From: an uncultured Actinomycetes bacterium
GTDB taxonomy: Bacteria > Actinomycetota > Acidimicrobiia > Acidimicrobiales > Microtrichaceae
Assembly (NCBI GenBank): GCA_903953195.1
Contig: CAJBIS010000376.1
Location: forward strand, 1-5,688
Length of the DNA stretch: 5,688 bases
Reading direction: 5' to 3'
Positions 1 to 5,333 of the stretch are shown piece after piece. Each line of letters opens with the position of its first letter. Positions within the stretch are counted from its first letter, which is position 1. The translations under genes and the position numbers were made by a program. The notes under the pieces are model-generated. The model saw only the letters and a program-made list of their open reading frames with translations, did not search any database and had not been told where the DNA came from.

Positions 1-1
1 C

Positions 2-328
2 GGTCAGTTCGCCACGTTCTCGGGTCTGGCCGGCATGGGCGACCTGATCGCCACGTGCATGTCGCCGCAGAGTCGGAACCGGTTCGTCGGCGAGGAGCTC
101 GGACGAGGCCGGACCATCGACGAGGTCATCGAGTCGATGAACATGGTCGCCGAGGGCGTCAAGACCTCGCGCGTCGTGATGGAACTCGCCGACGAGTTCG
201 CCGTCGAGATGCCGATCGCCTCCGAGGTGTACCAGGTGTGCCACGAACATCTCACGGCCGAGGACGCCTACCGCGGCCTCATCCGACGTCAGGCGGGCGG
301 CGTGGAGTACCCGGCGCTCGAGTACTGA
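2..328 (+). CDS. gpsA: Glycerol-3-phosphate dehydrogenase [NAD(P)+], C-terminal part (5' end outside window)
   Basis: The enzyme reduces dihydroxyacetone phosphate to sn-glycerol 3-phosphate in the cytoplasm, supplying the backbone for phospholipid synthesis (EC 1.1.1.94). Only the last 108 residues are present; the reading frame is open from base 2. The visible part is the helical C-terminal substrate-binding domain. It contains the family signature GLAGMGDLIATC, then SRNRFVGEELGRG with the conserved Arg-Asn pair that contacts substrate and cofactor, then VAEGVKT, whose Glu is the usual cofactor-contacting residue, and the closing VEMPIASEVYQV segment. The N-terminal Rossmann domain and catalytic Lys lie upstream. 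The protein ends with a short tail after the last helix. A 50-base gap and a possible promoter separate it from the next gene on the same strand. Identification is firm from the motifs. Confidence 0.95.
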   Translation, partial: GQFATFSGLAGMGDLIATCMSPQSRNRFVGEELGRGRTIDEVIESMNMVAEGVKTSRVVMELADEFAVEMPIASEVYQVCHEHLTAEDAYRGLIRRQAGGVEYPALEY

Positions 329-332
329 CGGA

Positions 333-361
333 TCGGCCGGTTCGCGTCGCGGCTCGGCCGA
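333..361 (+). terminator. Possible hairpin downstream of gpsA
   Basis: A perfect 7-base inverted repeat, TCGGCCG (333-339) and CGGCCGA (355-361), encloses a 15-base loop just after the gpsA stop codon. No T-run follows, so it is not a canonical intrinsic terminator. GC-rich bacteria may use such hairpins, but a repeat of this size can also arise by chance at this base composition. Confidence 0.3.
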
Positions 362-365
362 CCCG

Positions 366-371
366 TAGCCT
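366..371 (+). promoter_or_regulatory. Putative -10 hexamer for leaderless transcription of the 664-aa gene
   Basis: TAGCCT fits the actinobacterial TAnnnT -10 consensus. It ends exactly seven bases before the ATG at 379, so transcription would begin at or next to the start codon. There is no Shine-Dalgarno sequence upstream of this ATG, which fits a leaderless mRNA. No convincing -35 box is visible. Confidence 0.4.
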
Positions 372-378
372 CGCCCCG

Positions 379-2373
379 ATGACCTCGCCCCCGATGACGT
401 CCTCGCCGCTCGAGCTCCCGCCCCGGGCGCGCCACCGGGCGCAGCTGCACGAGTCCCCGGTCCCCGAGCGCGACGAGGTGCCGGTCGGCACGCTCGACGC
501 CGGCGTGCTCGCTCATGTGGACGGTGCCGGGCTGGTGCAGCTCGTCGACGCAACGTGGTCGCTGGACTGGTGGGTCGGTGCCGAGGACCGTTGGCACCAC
601 GCCTCGACGAGCGCCGCCGTGCGGTCCTCGGCGCTCGACGGCTCACCGGTTCGGGCCACCGCGATGCGCGTGCCGGGGGGCGACATCGCGCAACGCGTCG
701 CCGGCGTGATGGCGACGTGGGCCGAGGACGGCGAGACGCGACGAGGGCCGGCGGTCGTGATCGAGTTCGAGAACCTCACGGCGGTCCCGGTGGCGCTCGC
801 GCTCGCCGTTCGTCCCATCACCACGGCGGGCGACGGCCGGATCGTCGCGGTCGGCGTGGACGACGACGTGATCACCGTCGACGGCGCCACGGTCGGACTC
901 CTGTCGCGACCGGCGGCGCGTGCGATCGGGGCGGGCTGCCCCCGGCCGGAGCGCTCGGTGGCGGCGGGCCGACTCGCCGCGGGCGTCGACGCCGTGCCGC
1001 CCACCTGGATCGAGGACCGCAACGGCCGCGCCGAACTCGCGGTCGTCGTGCCGCTCCCACACACCGCGGTGGTTCGCCTCCTGCTGCCCGTCGGCGCGTC
1101 GGGGGCGAGCGGGCCGTGGAACGCCCCCGAGGCCACGTCGGTCGCTGCCGGATGGTCGGCGCACACCGCCGACGGTGCCTCGATCGTGCTCCCTGAGCCC
1201 GGGTGGGACGAGGACCTGGTCTGGGCGTCGGGCGTGCTCGCGCTCGCCGGCCCGTCCGAGGTGGGCGCGTGTCTGGATCGCGGTCGGCCCGCCCCGGTCG
1301 GGCCGAGGTCGTCGGTTCGGGCCGCCGAGGTGGCCGAGGCCATGGCGCGACTCGGGCTGTCCGATCAGCTCGTTCCGGTGCTGCGCGGACTCGCCGAGGC
1401 CCAGCGGTTGGGCGGCCGCGTGCGTCTCGGTGACCGGTCCGACGGTTCGGTCGCGCTCCTCCACGCCGCCGCCGGTGTGCTCGAGTCCGTCACGGCGAAC
1501 GCCGCGGGCGAGGCGCTGATCGAGGAGTTCGTCGCCCCGGTCGCCGTGGCCATCCGCCGGGTCGCCCGGGGGCGGGCGTTCGACGTCGACACCGCCGCCG
1601 ATGCCCCGCTGGTGGGGTCCGCCGTGCGAGCGCTCCGCTCGGTGGCGCCGGCGCTCGTTCGGATCGGTCAGCCCGAGGTCGCCGCCGACGCGCTCGCTGC
1701 AGCACAGTCCGTCGCCGCGGTGCAGCTCGATGCGACGACGGCGGACGTGGCGCCGATGGGCGGCACTGCTGCCGAACCCGGTCCGGGCACGTCGACGCTG
1801 GCGGCGACCCTCCGAGCGCGAGCCGCGCTGGCTCGCTGTGACGCCGAGGCCTGGGAGCTGCTGCGGGAGCGGTGGGCCGGACCCGGCCAGCTCGGTCGCT
1901 CCGATGCCGAGGCCCCGGACGGGACGCCACTCGGCGAGCTCGGGTTCGACGTCGCCGAACTCGCGGCGCGGGTGTCGCTGCTGCTCGACCTGCTCGTCGC
2001 CGACGGCCCCAGCGGCCCCCGGCTGCTCAACCTGCTGCCGGCCGCATGGCTCGGCGCGAGCCTCGACGTCCGCGATGTGCGCTGCCCGTGGGGCGTCGTG
2101 TCATGGTCGCTCCGCTGGCACGGCGAGCGGGCGGCGCTCCTCTGGCAGGTCGAGGACCCGGACGAGCGCACGACGGTGCCCGAGATCTCGGCGCCCGGGA
2201 TCAGCGCCGACTGGTCGGCCCGTGCGGCGTCCGGCGAGGCGCTGCTCGAGCCCGATCGACTGCCCGATGACGCGCTCGGCAGCGTTCCCGTCGCCACCGA
2301 TGCCGTCGTGGTCGAGGAGCGCGCCCCCGATGTGGCCGCCGAACCACCGGCCTCCGGCGAGTCGTTCTCCTGA
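379..2373 (+). CDS. Uncharacterised 664-residue protein, glycoside-hydrolase-like architecture suspected
   Basis: I do not recognise a named family. The N-terminal part (about residues 30-270) reads as beta-rich. It carries a WSLDWWVGAEDRWHH segment with W64-W65, an AMRVPGGD motif at 95-102 and an EFENLTAVPVALALAVRP stretch from residue 129. The middle (about 310-555) is alanine- and leucine-rich and helical, with helices that may pair. The C-terminal part (about 555-600) has LLNLLPAAWLG, then WGVVSWSLRWHGERAALLWQVE, resembling the closing beta-sandwich after an alpha-toroid in six-hairpin glycosidase-like proteins. The last 50 or so residues are acidic and low in complexity. No signal peptide or membrane segment is seen, so it is probably cytoplasmic. 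The reading frame is open well upstream, inside gpsA, but that part is out-of-frame shadow. The ATG at 379 is chosen for the -10 seven bases upstream; ATG 394 is the alternative. The fold assignment is inference, and catalytic residues cannot be named. Confidence 0.8.
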   Translation: MTSPPMTSSPLELPPRARHRAQLHESPVPERDEVPVGTLDAGVLAHVDGAGLVQLVDATWSLDWWVGAEDRWHHASTSAAVRSSALDGSPVRATAMRVPGGDIAQRVAGVMATWAEDGETRRGPAVVIEFENLTAVPVALALAVRPITTAGDGRIVAVGVDDDVITVDGATVGLLSRPAARAIGAGCPRPERSVAAGRLAAGVDAVPPTWIEDRNGRAELAVVVPLPHTAVVRLLLPVGASGASGPWNAPEATSVAAGWSAHTADGASIVLPEPGWDEDLVWASGVLALAGPSEVGACLDRGRPAPVGPRSSVRAAEVAEAMARLGLSDQLVPVLRGLAEAQRLGGRVRLGDRSDGSVALLHAAAGVLESVTANAAGEALIEEFVAPVAVAIRRVARGRAFDVDTAADAPLVGSAVRALRSVAPALVRIGQPEVAADALAAAQSVAAVQLDATTADVAPMGGTAAEPGPGTSTLAATLRARAALARCDAEAWELLRERWAGPGQLGRSDAEAPDGTPLGELGFDVAELAARVSLLLDLLVADGPSGPRLLNLLPAAWLGASLDVRDVRCPWGVVSWSLRWHGERAALLWQVEDPDERTTVPEISAPGISADWSARAASGEALLEPDRLPDDALGSVPVATDAVVVEERAPDVAAEPPASGESFS

Positions 2374-2382
2374 TCCCGTCCG

Positions 2383-2407
2383 GTGCGCCTGATGAACTCA
2401 GGCGCAC
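2383..2407. terminator. Perfect 10-bp hairpin, probable bidirectional terminator
   Basis: GTGCGCCTGA (2383-2392) and TCAGGCGCAC (2398-2407) form a perfect ten-base stem around the five-base loop TGAAC. It begins nine bases after the stop codon of the 664-residue protein gene and lies 28 bases beyond the stop of the convergent P450 gene. Neither side has a T-run. Position between two convergent genes and perfect pairing suggest a terminator or 3'-end stabiliser acting in both directions. Confidence 0.6.
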
Positions 2408-2420
2408 ACTGCCTTCTCCG

Positions 2421-2445
2421 GCGCGCCCGATGAACTCAGGCGCAC
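2421..2445 (-). terminator. Second hairpin copy, containing the P450 stop codon
   Basis: This copy has the same loop and right arm as the first, but its left arm carries two T-to-C changes. Read as plus-strand RNA these give two C-A mismatches. Read as P450 (minus-strand) RNA both become G-U wobbles, so the ten-base stem stays intact. The P450 stop codon (2436-2438) lies in the 5' arm of this minus-strand hairpin. It could act in termination or 3'-end protection of the P450 mRNA. Confidence 0.5.
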
Positions 2446-3689
2446 ACGACCGGCAGCGACTCGAGTCCGCGGAGCGTGAAGCTCGGCCGGTAGCGCGGTG
2501 GCCCGTCGATCGCTGCGGTGTCGAGCTCGATGCGTTCGAACCGGTCGAGCAGCGCGCCGAACGCGAGCTCACCCTCGGCGCGGGCCAGATGGGCGCCCAG
2601 GCAGTGGTGGGCGCCGTACCCGAAGCTGAGCGGCGGGGCCGCGTCGCCACCCGCGAACCGGGCGATGTCGAAGTGTTCCGGTCGGTCGTAGATGCGTTCG
2701 TCGTGGTTGCCGGAGCCCTGCAGCACGATGAACGAGTCGCCACGCCGCCACGTCTGCCCGAAGAGTTCGACGTCGCCGAGCGCCACCCGATTGTTCAACT
2801 GGACGGGGGAGTCGGCCCGCAGGATCTCCCACATCGCCGAGCCGATGAGTGAGCGATCGGCGCGCAGCCGCTCCCACTGATCGGGATGCTCGAGGAACAG
2901 TCGCAGTCCGTTGCCGATCAGGTTGGACGTCGTCTCGAACCCGGCGGCGTAGAGCAACAGGGTGTTGGCCATCAGTTCCTCGAACGAGAGGCGGTCGCCC
3001 GCCTCCTCGACGTCGATCAGCGCGGAGAGCAAGCGGTCGTCAGGTGAGCGACGCTTCTCCTCGATGAGCTCCGAGAAGAACGCGACCAGTTCGAGACCGG
3101 CGACCTCACCCTCGGCGAGCGCCTCAGCGGTCGCGGCCGGGTCGATGAACGCGGTGATTGCCCGGACCCACGGCTGGATGTGCTCGTTGCCATCACGCGG
3201 CACACCGAGCAGCTCGCTGATGACCGCGACGGGGAACGGGATCGCGAGCTCCGAGACGACGTCGCCGCCGCCGGCGGCGGCGAGCCGGTCGACGACCGGG
3301 TGCAGGAGGGCGTCGATCTCGGGTCGCAACTCCTCGACACGTCGCGGTGTGAAGGCCCGGCTGACCAGCCCGCGGATCCGCGTGTGGTCCGGCGGGTTGA
3401 GGAACAGCATCGTGACCTCGTTGTCGTTCTGTCGCCGTTCCCGACCGCCGAGTCCGTCGGACAGCTCCATGTCGGGTTCGGGGCGACCGAGCGCCGGATT
3501 GCGCAACGCCGCGATGCAGTCCTCGTATCCGGCGAGTCCGGTCGCGCCGAAGCCGCTCGTCCAGCGGCCGCCTCCGGCACGCAGCCGGGCATACGCGGGG
3601 TAGGGGTCCTGTCGTCCCTCATCGGTGAGGATGGTGGAGGCGAGCAGGGCGTCGGCCTCCTCTGCGCTCAGCACGTCGTCGTCGGTCAC
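2436..3689 (-). CDS. Cytochrome P450, soluble bacterial type, complete
   Basis: This is a haem-thiolate monooxygenase, expected to use ferredoxin and ferredoxin reductase to hydroxylate a lipophilic substrate in the cytoplasm. Its 417 residues match the usual length of bacterial class I P450s, and there is no membrane anchor. Visible elements in order: an N-terminal DPYPAYARLR segment (28-37); the C-helix motif DHTRIRGLVSRAFTPR (101-116), whose His and Arg contact the haem propionates; the I-helix oxygen-activation motif AGFETT (249-254); the K-helix ExxR as EILR (288-291); a GNHDERIYDRPEHFDIARF meander (327-345); and the haem loop FGYGAHHCLG (356-365) with axial ligand Cys363. The meander has GNHD where many relatives have ANRD, a modest variant. 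The GTG start has no Shine-Dalgarno. No redox partner is in the window. The CYP family and substrate cannot be assigned from sequence alone. Confidence 0.95.
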   Translation of the reverse strand: MTDDDVLSAEEADALLASTILTDEGRQDPYPAYARLRAGGGRWTSGFGATGLAGYEDCIAALRNPALGRPEPDMELSDGLGGRERRQNDNEVTMLFLNPPDHTRIRGLVSRAFTPRRVEELRPEIDALLHPVVDRLAAAGGGDVVSELAIPFPVAVISELLGVPRDGNEHIQPWVRAITAFIDPAATAEALAEGEVAGLELVAFFSELIEEKRRSPDDRLLSALIDVEEAGDRLSFEELMANTLLLYAAGFETTSNLIGNGLRLFLEHPDQWERLRADRSLIGSAMWEILRADSPVQLNNRVALGDVELFGQTWRRGDSFIVLQGSGNHDERIYDRPEHFDIARFAGGDAAPPLSFGYGAHHCLGAHLARAEGELAFGALLDRFERIELDTAAIDGPPRYRPSFTLRGLESLPVVCA

Positions 3690-3733
3690 CCGTGCAGCAT
3701 GACAGACGCGCCGACGGCGCGAGACTGCACGGG
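3689..3733. promoter_or_regulatory. Divergent P450/cutA promoter region with 9-base inverted repeat abutting both start codons
   Basis: CCCGTGCAG (3689-3697) and CTGCACGGG (3725-3733) are perfect 9-base inverted arms separated by 27 bases. As a result both genes are preceded by the same CTGCACGG(G) sequence directly before their start codons: GTG at 3689 on the minus strand and ATG at 3734 on the plus strand. On the minus strand CATGCT (3701 to 3696) lies six bases before the GTG and could be a degenerate -10. The matching plus-strand hexamer GAGACT (3721-3726) is a poor -10. This may be a symmetric operator or shared leaderless-start context; function is inferred from position only. Confidence 0.45.
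3707..3721. promoter_or_regulatory. 15-base palindrome in the divergent gap, possible operator
   Basis: CGCGCCG (3707-3713) and CGGCGCG (3715-3721) are perfect 7-base arms around a single A at 3714. It lies in the middle of the 44-base P450/cutA intergenic gap, where the spacers of both divergent promoters would fall, so a bound protein could affect both genes. Its all-GC arms make chance occurrence more likely than for a mixed sequence. Confidence 0.35.
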
Positions 3734-4060
3734 ATGGACTCCGGGATCCCGTTGGTGACGGTCACGTGGACGGTGCCCTCGGAGGAGGAGGGGCTGCGGC
3801 TCGTCCGCGGGCTGGTGGAGGATCGGCTCGTCGCGTGCGGCCAGGTCGGTGCGCCGATCACCTCGGTCTACCGGTGGGAGGGCGAGCTCCGGGAGGCGGC
3901 GGAACATCCGGTCACCTGCAAGACGACGGCGGCGCTCGCCGACCGGGTGGTGGAGGCCGTCGCCGACCGGCACTCCTACGACGTCCCGGAGGTCCTGGTC
4001 GCTCCGGTCATCGCGTCGACGTCGGCCTACGCCGAGTGGGTGCGTGACCAGACGGCGTGA
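3734..4060 (+). CDS. cutA: CutA-family divalent-ion tolerance / trimeric PII-like protein
   Basis: The 108-residue protein has the full CutA pattern: VTVTWTVPSEEEG (8-20), ending strand 1; RLVACGQV (31-38) with the conserved Cys35; SVYRWEGEL (44-52); CKTT (62-65) with the conserved Lys; HSYDVPEVLVAPV (80-92); and the terminal Y99...W102. CutA proteins form very stable cytoplasmic trimers with a ferredoxin-like fold. The E. coli member was linked to copper tolerance, but the biochemical role is unsettled in most bacteria. The ATG at 3734 is chosen because it places the first strand at the usual distance and gives the normal family length. An in-frame GTG at 3692 would add 14 residues without family resemblance and would run through the palindromes next to the P450 start. 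There is no Shine-Dalgarno. The gene is divergent from the P450 and convergent with the small gene downstream. Confidence 0.93.
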   Translation: MDSGIPLVTVTWTVPSEEEGLRLVRGLVEDRLVACGQVGAPITSVYRWEGELREAAEHPVTCKTTAALADRVVEAVADRHSYDVPEVLVAPVIASTSAYAEWVRDQTA

Positions 4061-4071
4061 CGCGTTCCGCA

Positions 4072-4091
4072 GCGGCCGCGGGTGCGGCAGC
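4072..4091. terminator. Hairpin between convergent cutA and the small minus-strand gene
   Basis: GCCGC (4075-4079), loop GGGT, and GCGGC (4084-4088) form a perfect five-base stem. After one G-A mismatch it extends by a further GC/GC pair of bases (4072-4073 with 4090-4091). It fills the 34-base gap between two convergent stop codons. There is no T-run, so the terminator role is inferred from position. Confidence 0.35.
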
Positions 4092-4094
4092 GAC

Positions 4095-4358
4095 TCAGGC
4101 CTGGTTGGTGGGCCGGATGTCCTCGGCGGAGAACCAGACGGGCAGCAGCGTGCCGTCCGACGAACGTCGCACCTGGCAGTTCTCGACGCCGAGCGCCTCG
4201 ATCTCGAACCCCGACGTCCAGGTGTTGTCGAACCGGTTGCGGACGTCGACGCGCATCCCGACCTCCAACGGCACCTGGTTCTCTGGCGCCAACACGATCC
4301 GCAGCGACGCTGCGGTCCAGTCGGCTCGGCCCGGTTCCCCTCGAGCGTGTGATCTCAT
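4095..4358 (-). CDS. Small uncharacterised protein with a predicted SH3-like beta-barrel C-terminus
   Basis: The product is 87 residues with no named family that I can assign. The C-terminal 55 residues look like a conserved small domain: VPLEVGMRVDVRNRFDNTW, then SGFEIEALGVENCQVRRSSDGTLLP, then VWFSAEDIRP. Alternating strands, the GMRVDVR start and the W-x-x-G-F-E turn resemble Tudor/SH3-like barrels; this is inference. The first 20 residues (MRSHARGEPGRADWTAASLR) look poorly conserved, and the real start could be the in-frame GTG at 4295 instead. The ATG at 4358 is favoured because it overlaps the stop codon of an upstream ORF (ATGA), a typical coupling arrangement, with a weak GGGGA Shine-Dalgarno just upstream. 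Codon use is GC-rich at third positions, like its neighbours. Confidence 0.7.
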   Translation of the reverse strand: MRSHARGEPGRADWTAASLRIVLAPENQVPLEVGMRVDVRNRFDNTWTSGFEIEALGVENCQVRRSSDGTLLPVWFSAEDIRPTNQA

Positions 4359-4561
4359 GGTCCCCAACTCTCGTGCTCCAACGTCCTCGGCAACGTTCCG
4401 GGCACCGCCTCGACGATCGAACGACCGTGGTGGTGGGCCACATCCATGCTGTCGGACTTCCCGCATCCGTTGTACGCGACCCCTGCACCGATTTCCAGCA
4501 GTTTTTCACTCAACAGGTTCACCCGAACGCGGAGCGTGAAGTTCGCGGCGGCGGACCGCAT
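4355..4561 (-). CDS. Possible 68-residue small protein upstream of and coupled to the next gene
   Basis: An ATG at 4561 opens a 68-codon frame ending in a TGA that overlaps the following ATG by four bases (ATGA, 4358-4355). The product includes VNLLSEKLLEIGAGVAYNGCGKSDS and an HHH run at 43-45, and shows no family that I recognise. Third codon positions are mostly G or C but include less usual codons (AAA, AGT, GGA). No Shine-Dalgarno or good -10 is seen before the ATG; a GTG at the VNLLSEK segment is another possible start. The stretch could instead be untranslated leader for the small gene, since otherwise 4359-4610 is 252 bases of divergent intergenic DNA. The case rests on the overlap and the open frame only. 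Confidence 0.25.
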   Translation of the reverse strand: MRSAAANFTLRVRVNLLSEKLLEIGAGVAYNGCGKSDSMDVAHHHGRSIVEAVPGTLPRTLEHESWGP

Positions 4562-4598
4562 CGTCGCCGACGGAGCGTGGCTGCCGCGACCCGACCGC

Positions 4599-4604
4599 TA
4601 CGGT
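4599..4604 (+). promoter_or_regulatory. Putative -10 hexamer for leaderless rnhB
   Basis: TACGGT fits TAnnnT and ends six bases before the rnhB ATG at 4611, placing the transcription start at or within a base of the start codon. The GAGGA directly touching the ATG (4606-4610) has no spacing and could not work as a normal Shine-Dalgarno, which supports the leaderless reading. No clear -35 is visible. Confidence 0.4.
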
Positions 4605-4610
4605 CGAGGA

Positions 4611-5333
4611 ATGGCACGGCGACCGGTACCGAGCCGCTCGTACGAACTCGAGGCGTGGGACGCGGGCCACGAGGTCGTCGTCGGGCTCGACGAGGTCGGG
4701 CGTGGCGCCTGGGCCGGCCCGCTGAGCATCGGGGCCGTCGTCCTGCCCCGGGACCGCCGCGTGAACGGCATCCGGGACTCGAAACAGCTCACCGAGGCGC
4801 GTCGAGAGGCGCTCATCGACCGGATCGTGGACTGGTGCGTGGCCTCGTCGGTGGGACACGCCACACCACAGGAGTGCGATGAGCTCGGCATGTCGGCGGC
4901 GATGCGACTCGCAGCGCACCGCGCGCTCGACGGGCTCGGCGTCCAGGCCGATCTGGTGCTGATCGACGGATCGTGGGACTTCGTGGGGCGTGGCAGCACC
5001 CGCACGATCGTCAAGGGCGACGCGCACTGCCTGTCGATCGCGACGGCGAGCATCCTCGCCAAGGTCACCCGCGACCGCCAGCTGCGAGCCGACGCGGCGT
5101 CGTTTCCGGCATACGACTTCGAGCGCAACAAGGGCTACCCGTGTCCGCGCCACAAGTTGGCGCTCGCCGGCTACGGCCCGACCTCCATCCATCGGCGCAG
5201 CTGGGCGTTCATGGATGCGCTGCCGTGGCCGTGGCTGCGGATCCCGCCGGCCGGCAGTCAGCCGGCGCTGTTCGGCGAGCCCGAGTCGTCCAGGGCGTCG
5301 GTCAGGTCGCCGGTCAGGGCGACGTCGAGTTGA
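4611..5333 (+). CDS. rnhB: Ribonuclease HII
   Basis: RNase HII nicks DNA 5' of misincorporated ribonucleotides and degrades RNA in RNA-DNA hybrids (EC 3.1.26.4), acting in the cytoplasm on the chromosome with two metal ions. The 240-residue product has all four catalytic acids: D27 and E28 in GLDEVGRG, D119 in VLIDGS, and D137 in IVKGDAH, matching D16, E17, D108 and D126 of the E. coli enzyme. Other family marks are IRDSKQLTEARRE (54-66), ATASILAKVTRD (usual form AAASI-AKVTRD), NKGYPCPRH and HRRSW. The ATG at 4611 is chosen because the core starts soon after it and a -10 lies six bases upstream; the in-frame extension to 4446 has no family similarity. The last 35 or so residues lie beyond the usual end, are Ser/Pro/Arg-rich, and are partly encoded in the antisense overlap with the acyl-CoA dehydrogenase gene. 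Confidence 0.96.
   Translation: MARRPVPSRSYELEAWDAGHEVVVGLDEVGRGAWAGPLSIGAVVLPRDRRVNGIRDSKQLTEARREALIDRIVDWCVASSVGHATPQECDELGMSAAMRLAAHRALDGLGVQADLVLIDGSWDFVGRGSTRTIVKGDAHCLSIATASILAKVTRDRQLRADAASFPAYDFERNKGYPCPRHKLALAGYGPTSIHRRSWAFMDALPWPWLRIPPAGSQPALFGEPESSRASVRSPVRATSS
5306..5323. terminator. Hairpin spanning the acyl-CoA dehydrogenase stop in the convergent overlap
   Basis: GTCGCC (5306-5311) and GGCGAC (5318-5323) pair perfectly around a six-base loop that holds the stop codon of the minus-strand acyl-CoA dehydrogenase (5314-5316). It sits at the 3' ends of both convergent genes. No T-run follows. It may slow or end transcription in both directions, but a six-base GC stem is weak evidence. 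Confidence 0.3.

Larger units (their letters stand above)
2379..2447. repeat. Tandem duplication of a 31-base palindromic unit
   Basis: Bases 2379-2409 and 2417-2447 are 29/31 identical, with a 38-base period and a seven-base gap. They share the identical 19-base core gatgaactcaggcgcacac. Both differences (2384/2422 and 2389/2427) are T-to-C in the left arm of the palindrome. The unit lies in the gap between two convergent genes, and the second copy runs into the last four codons of the P450. It may be a duplicated terminator or a REP-like palindrome. Confidence 0.85.

Noticed and set aside
55..378. Upstream extension of the 664-residue protein into gpsA
   Set aside because: The translation is Arg/Gly-rich out-of-frame sequence over the firmly identified gpsA coding region.
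513..1464. Long minus-strand frames (273-276 codons) opposite the 664-residue protein gene
   Set aside because: They are antisense shadows of a GC-rich gene, with Arg/Pro/Ser-rich translations and no recognisable motif.
2379..2447. Two-unit CRISPR array
   Set aside because: There are only two units, a seven-base gap instead of a 25-40 base spacer, and part of the repeat is P450 coding sequence.
2962..3603. Plus-strand 213-codon frame inside the P450
   Set aside because: Ser/Arg-rich shadow of the P450 gene, whose own frame carries all diagnostic motifs.
3692..3733. GTG start for cutA adding 14 residues
   Set aside because: The extension has no family similarity, would nearly abut the P450 start and would place the palindromes in coding sequence. 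CutA length is normal from 3734.
4027..4509. Minus-strand 160-codon frame across the small gene region
   Set aside because: Arg/Trp-rich translation without domain features; it overlaps the end of cutA and is out of frame with the better-supported small protein.
4446..4610. In-frame upstream extension of RNase HII giving a 295-residue protein
   Set aside because: The added 55 residues have no resemblance to RNase HII N-termini. A -10 hexamer and the core-proximal ATG at 4611 explain the gene better, and the region overlaps a possible minus-strand gene.
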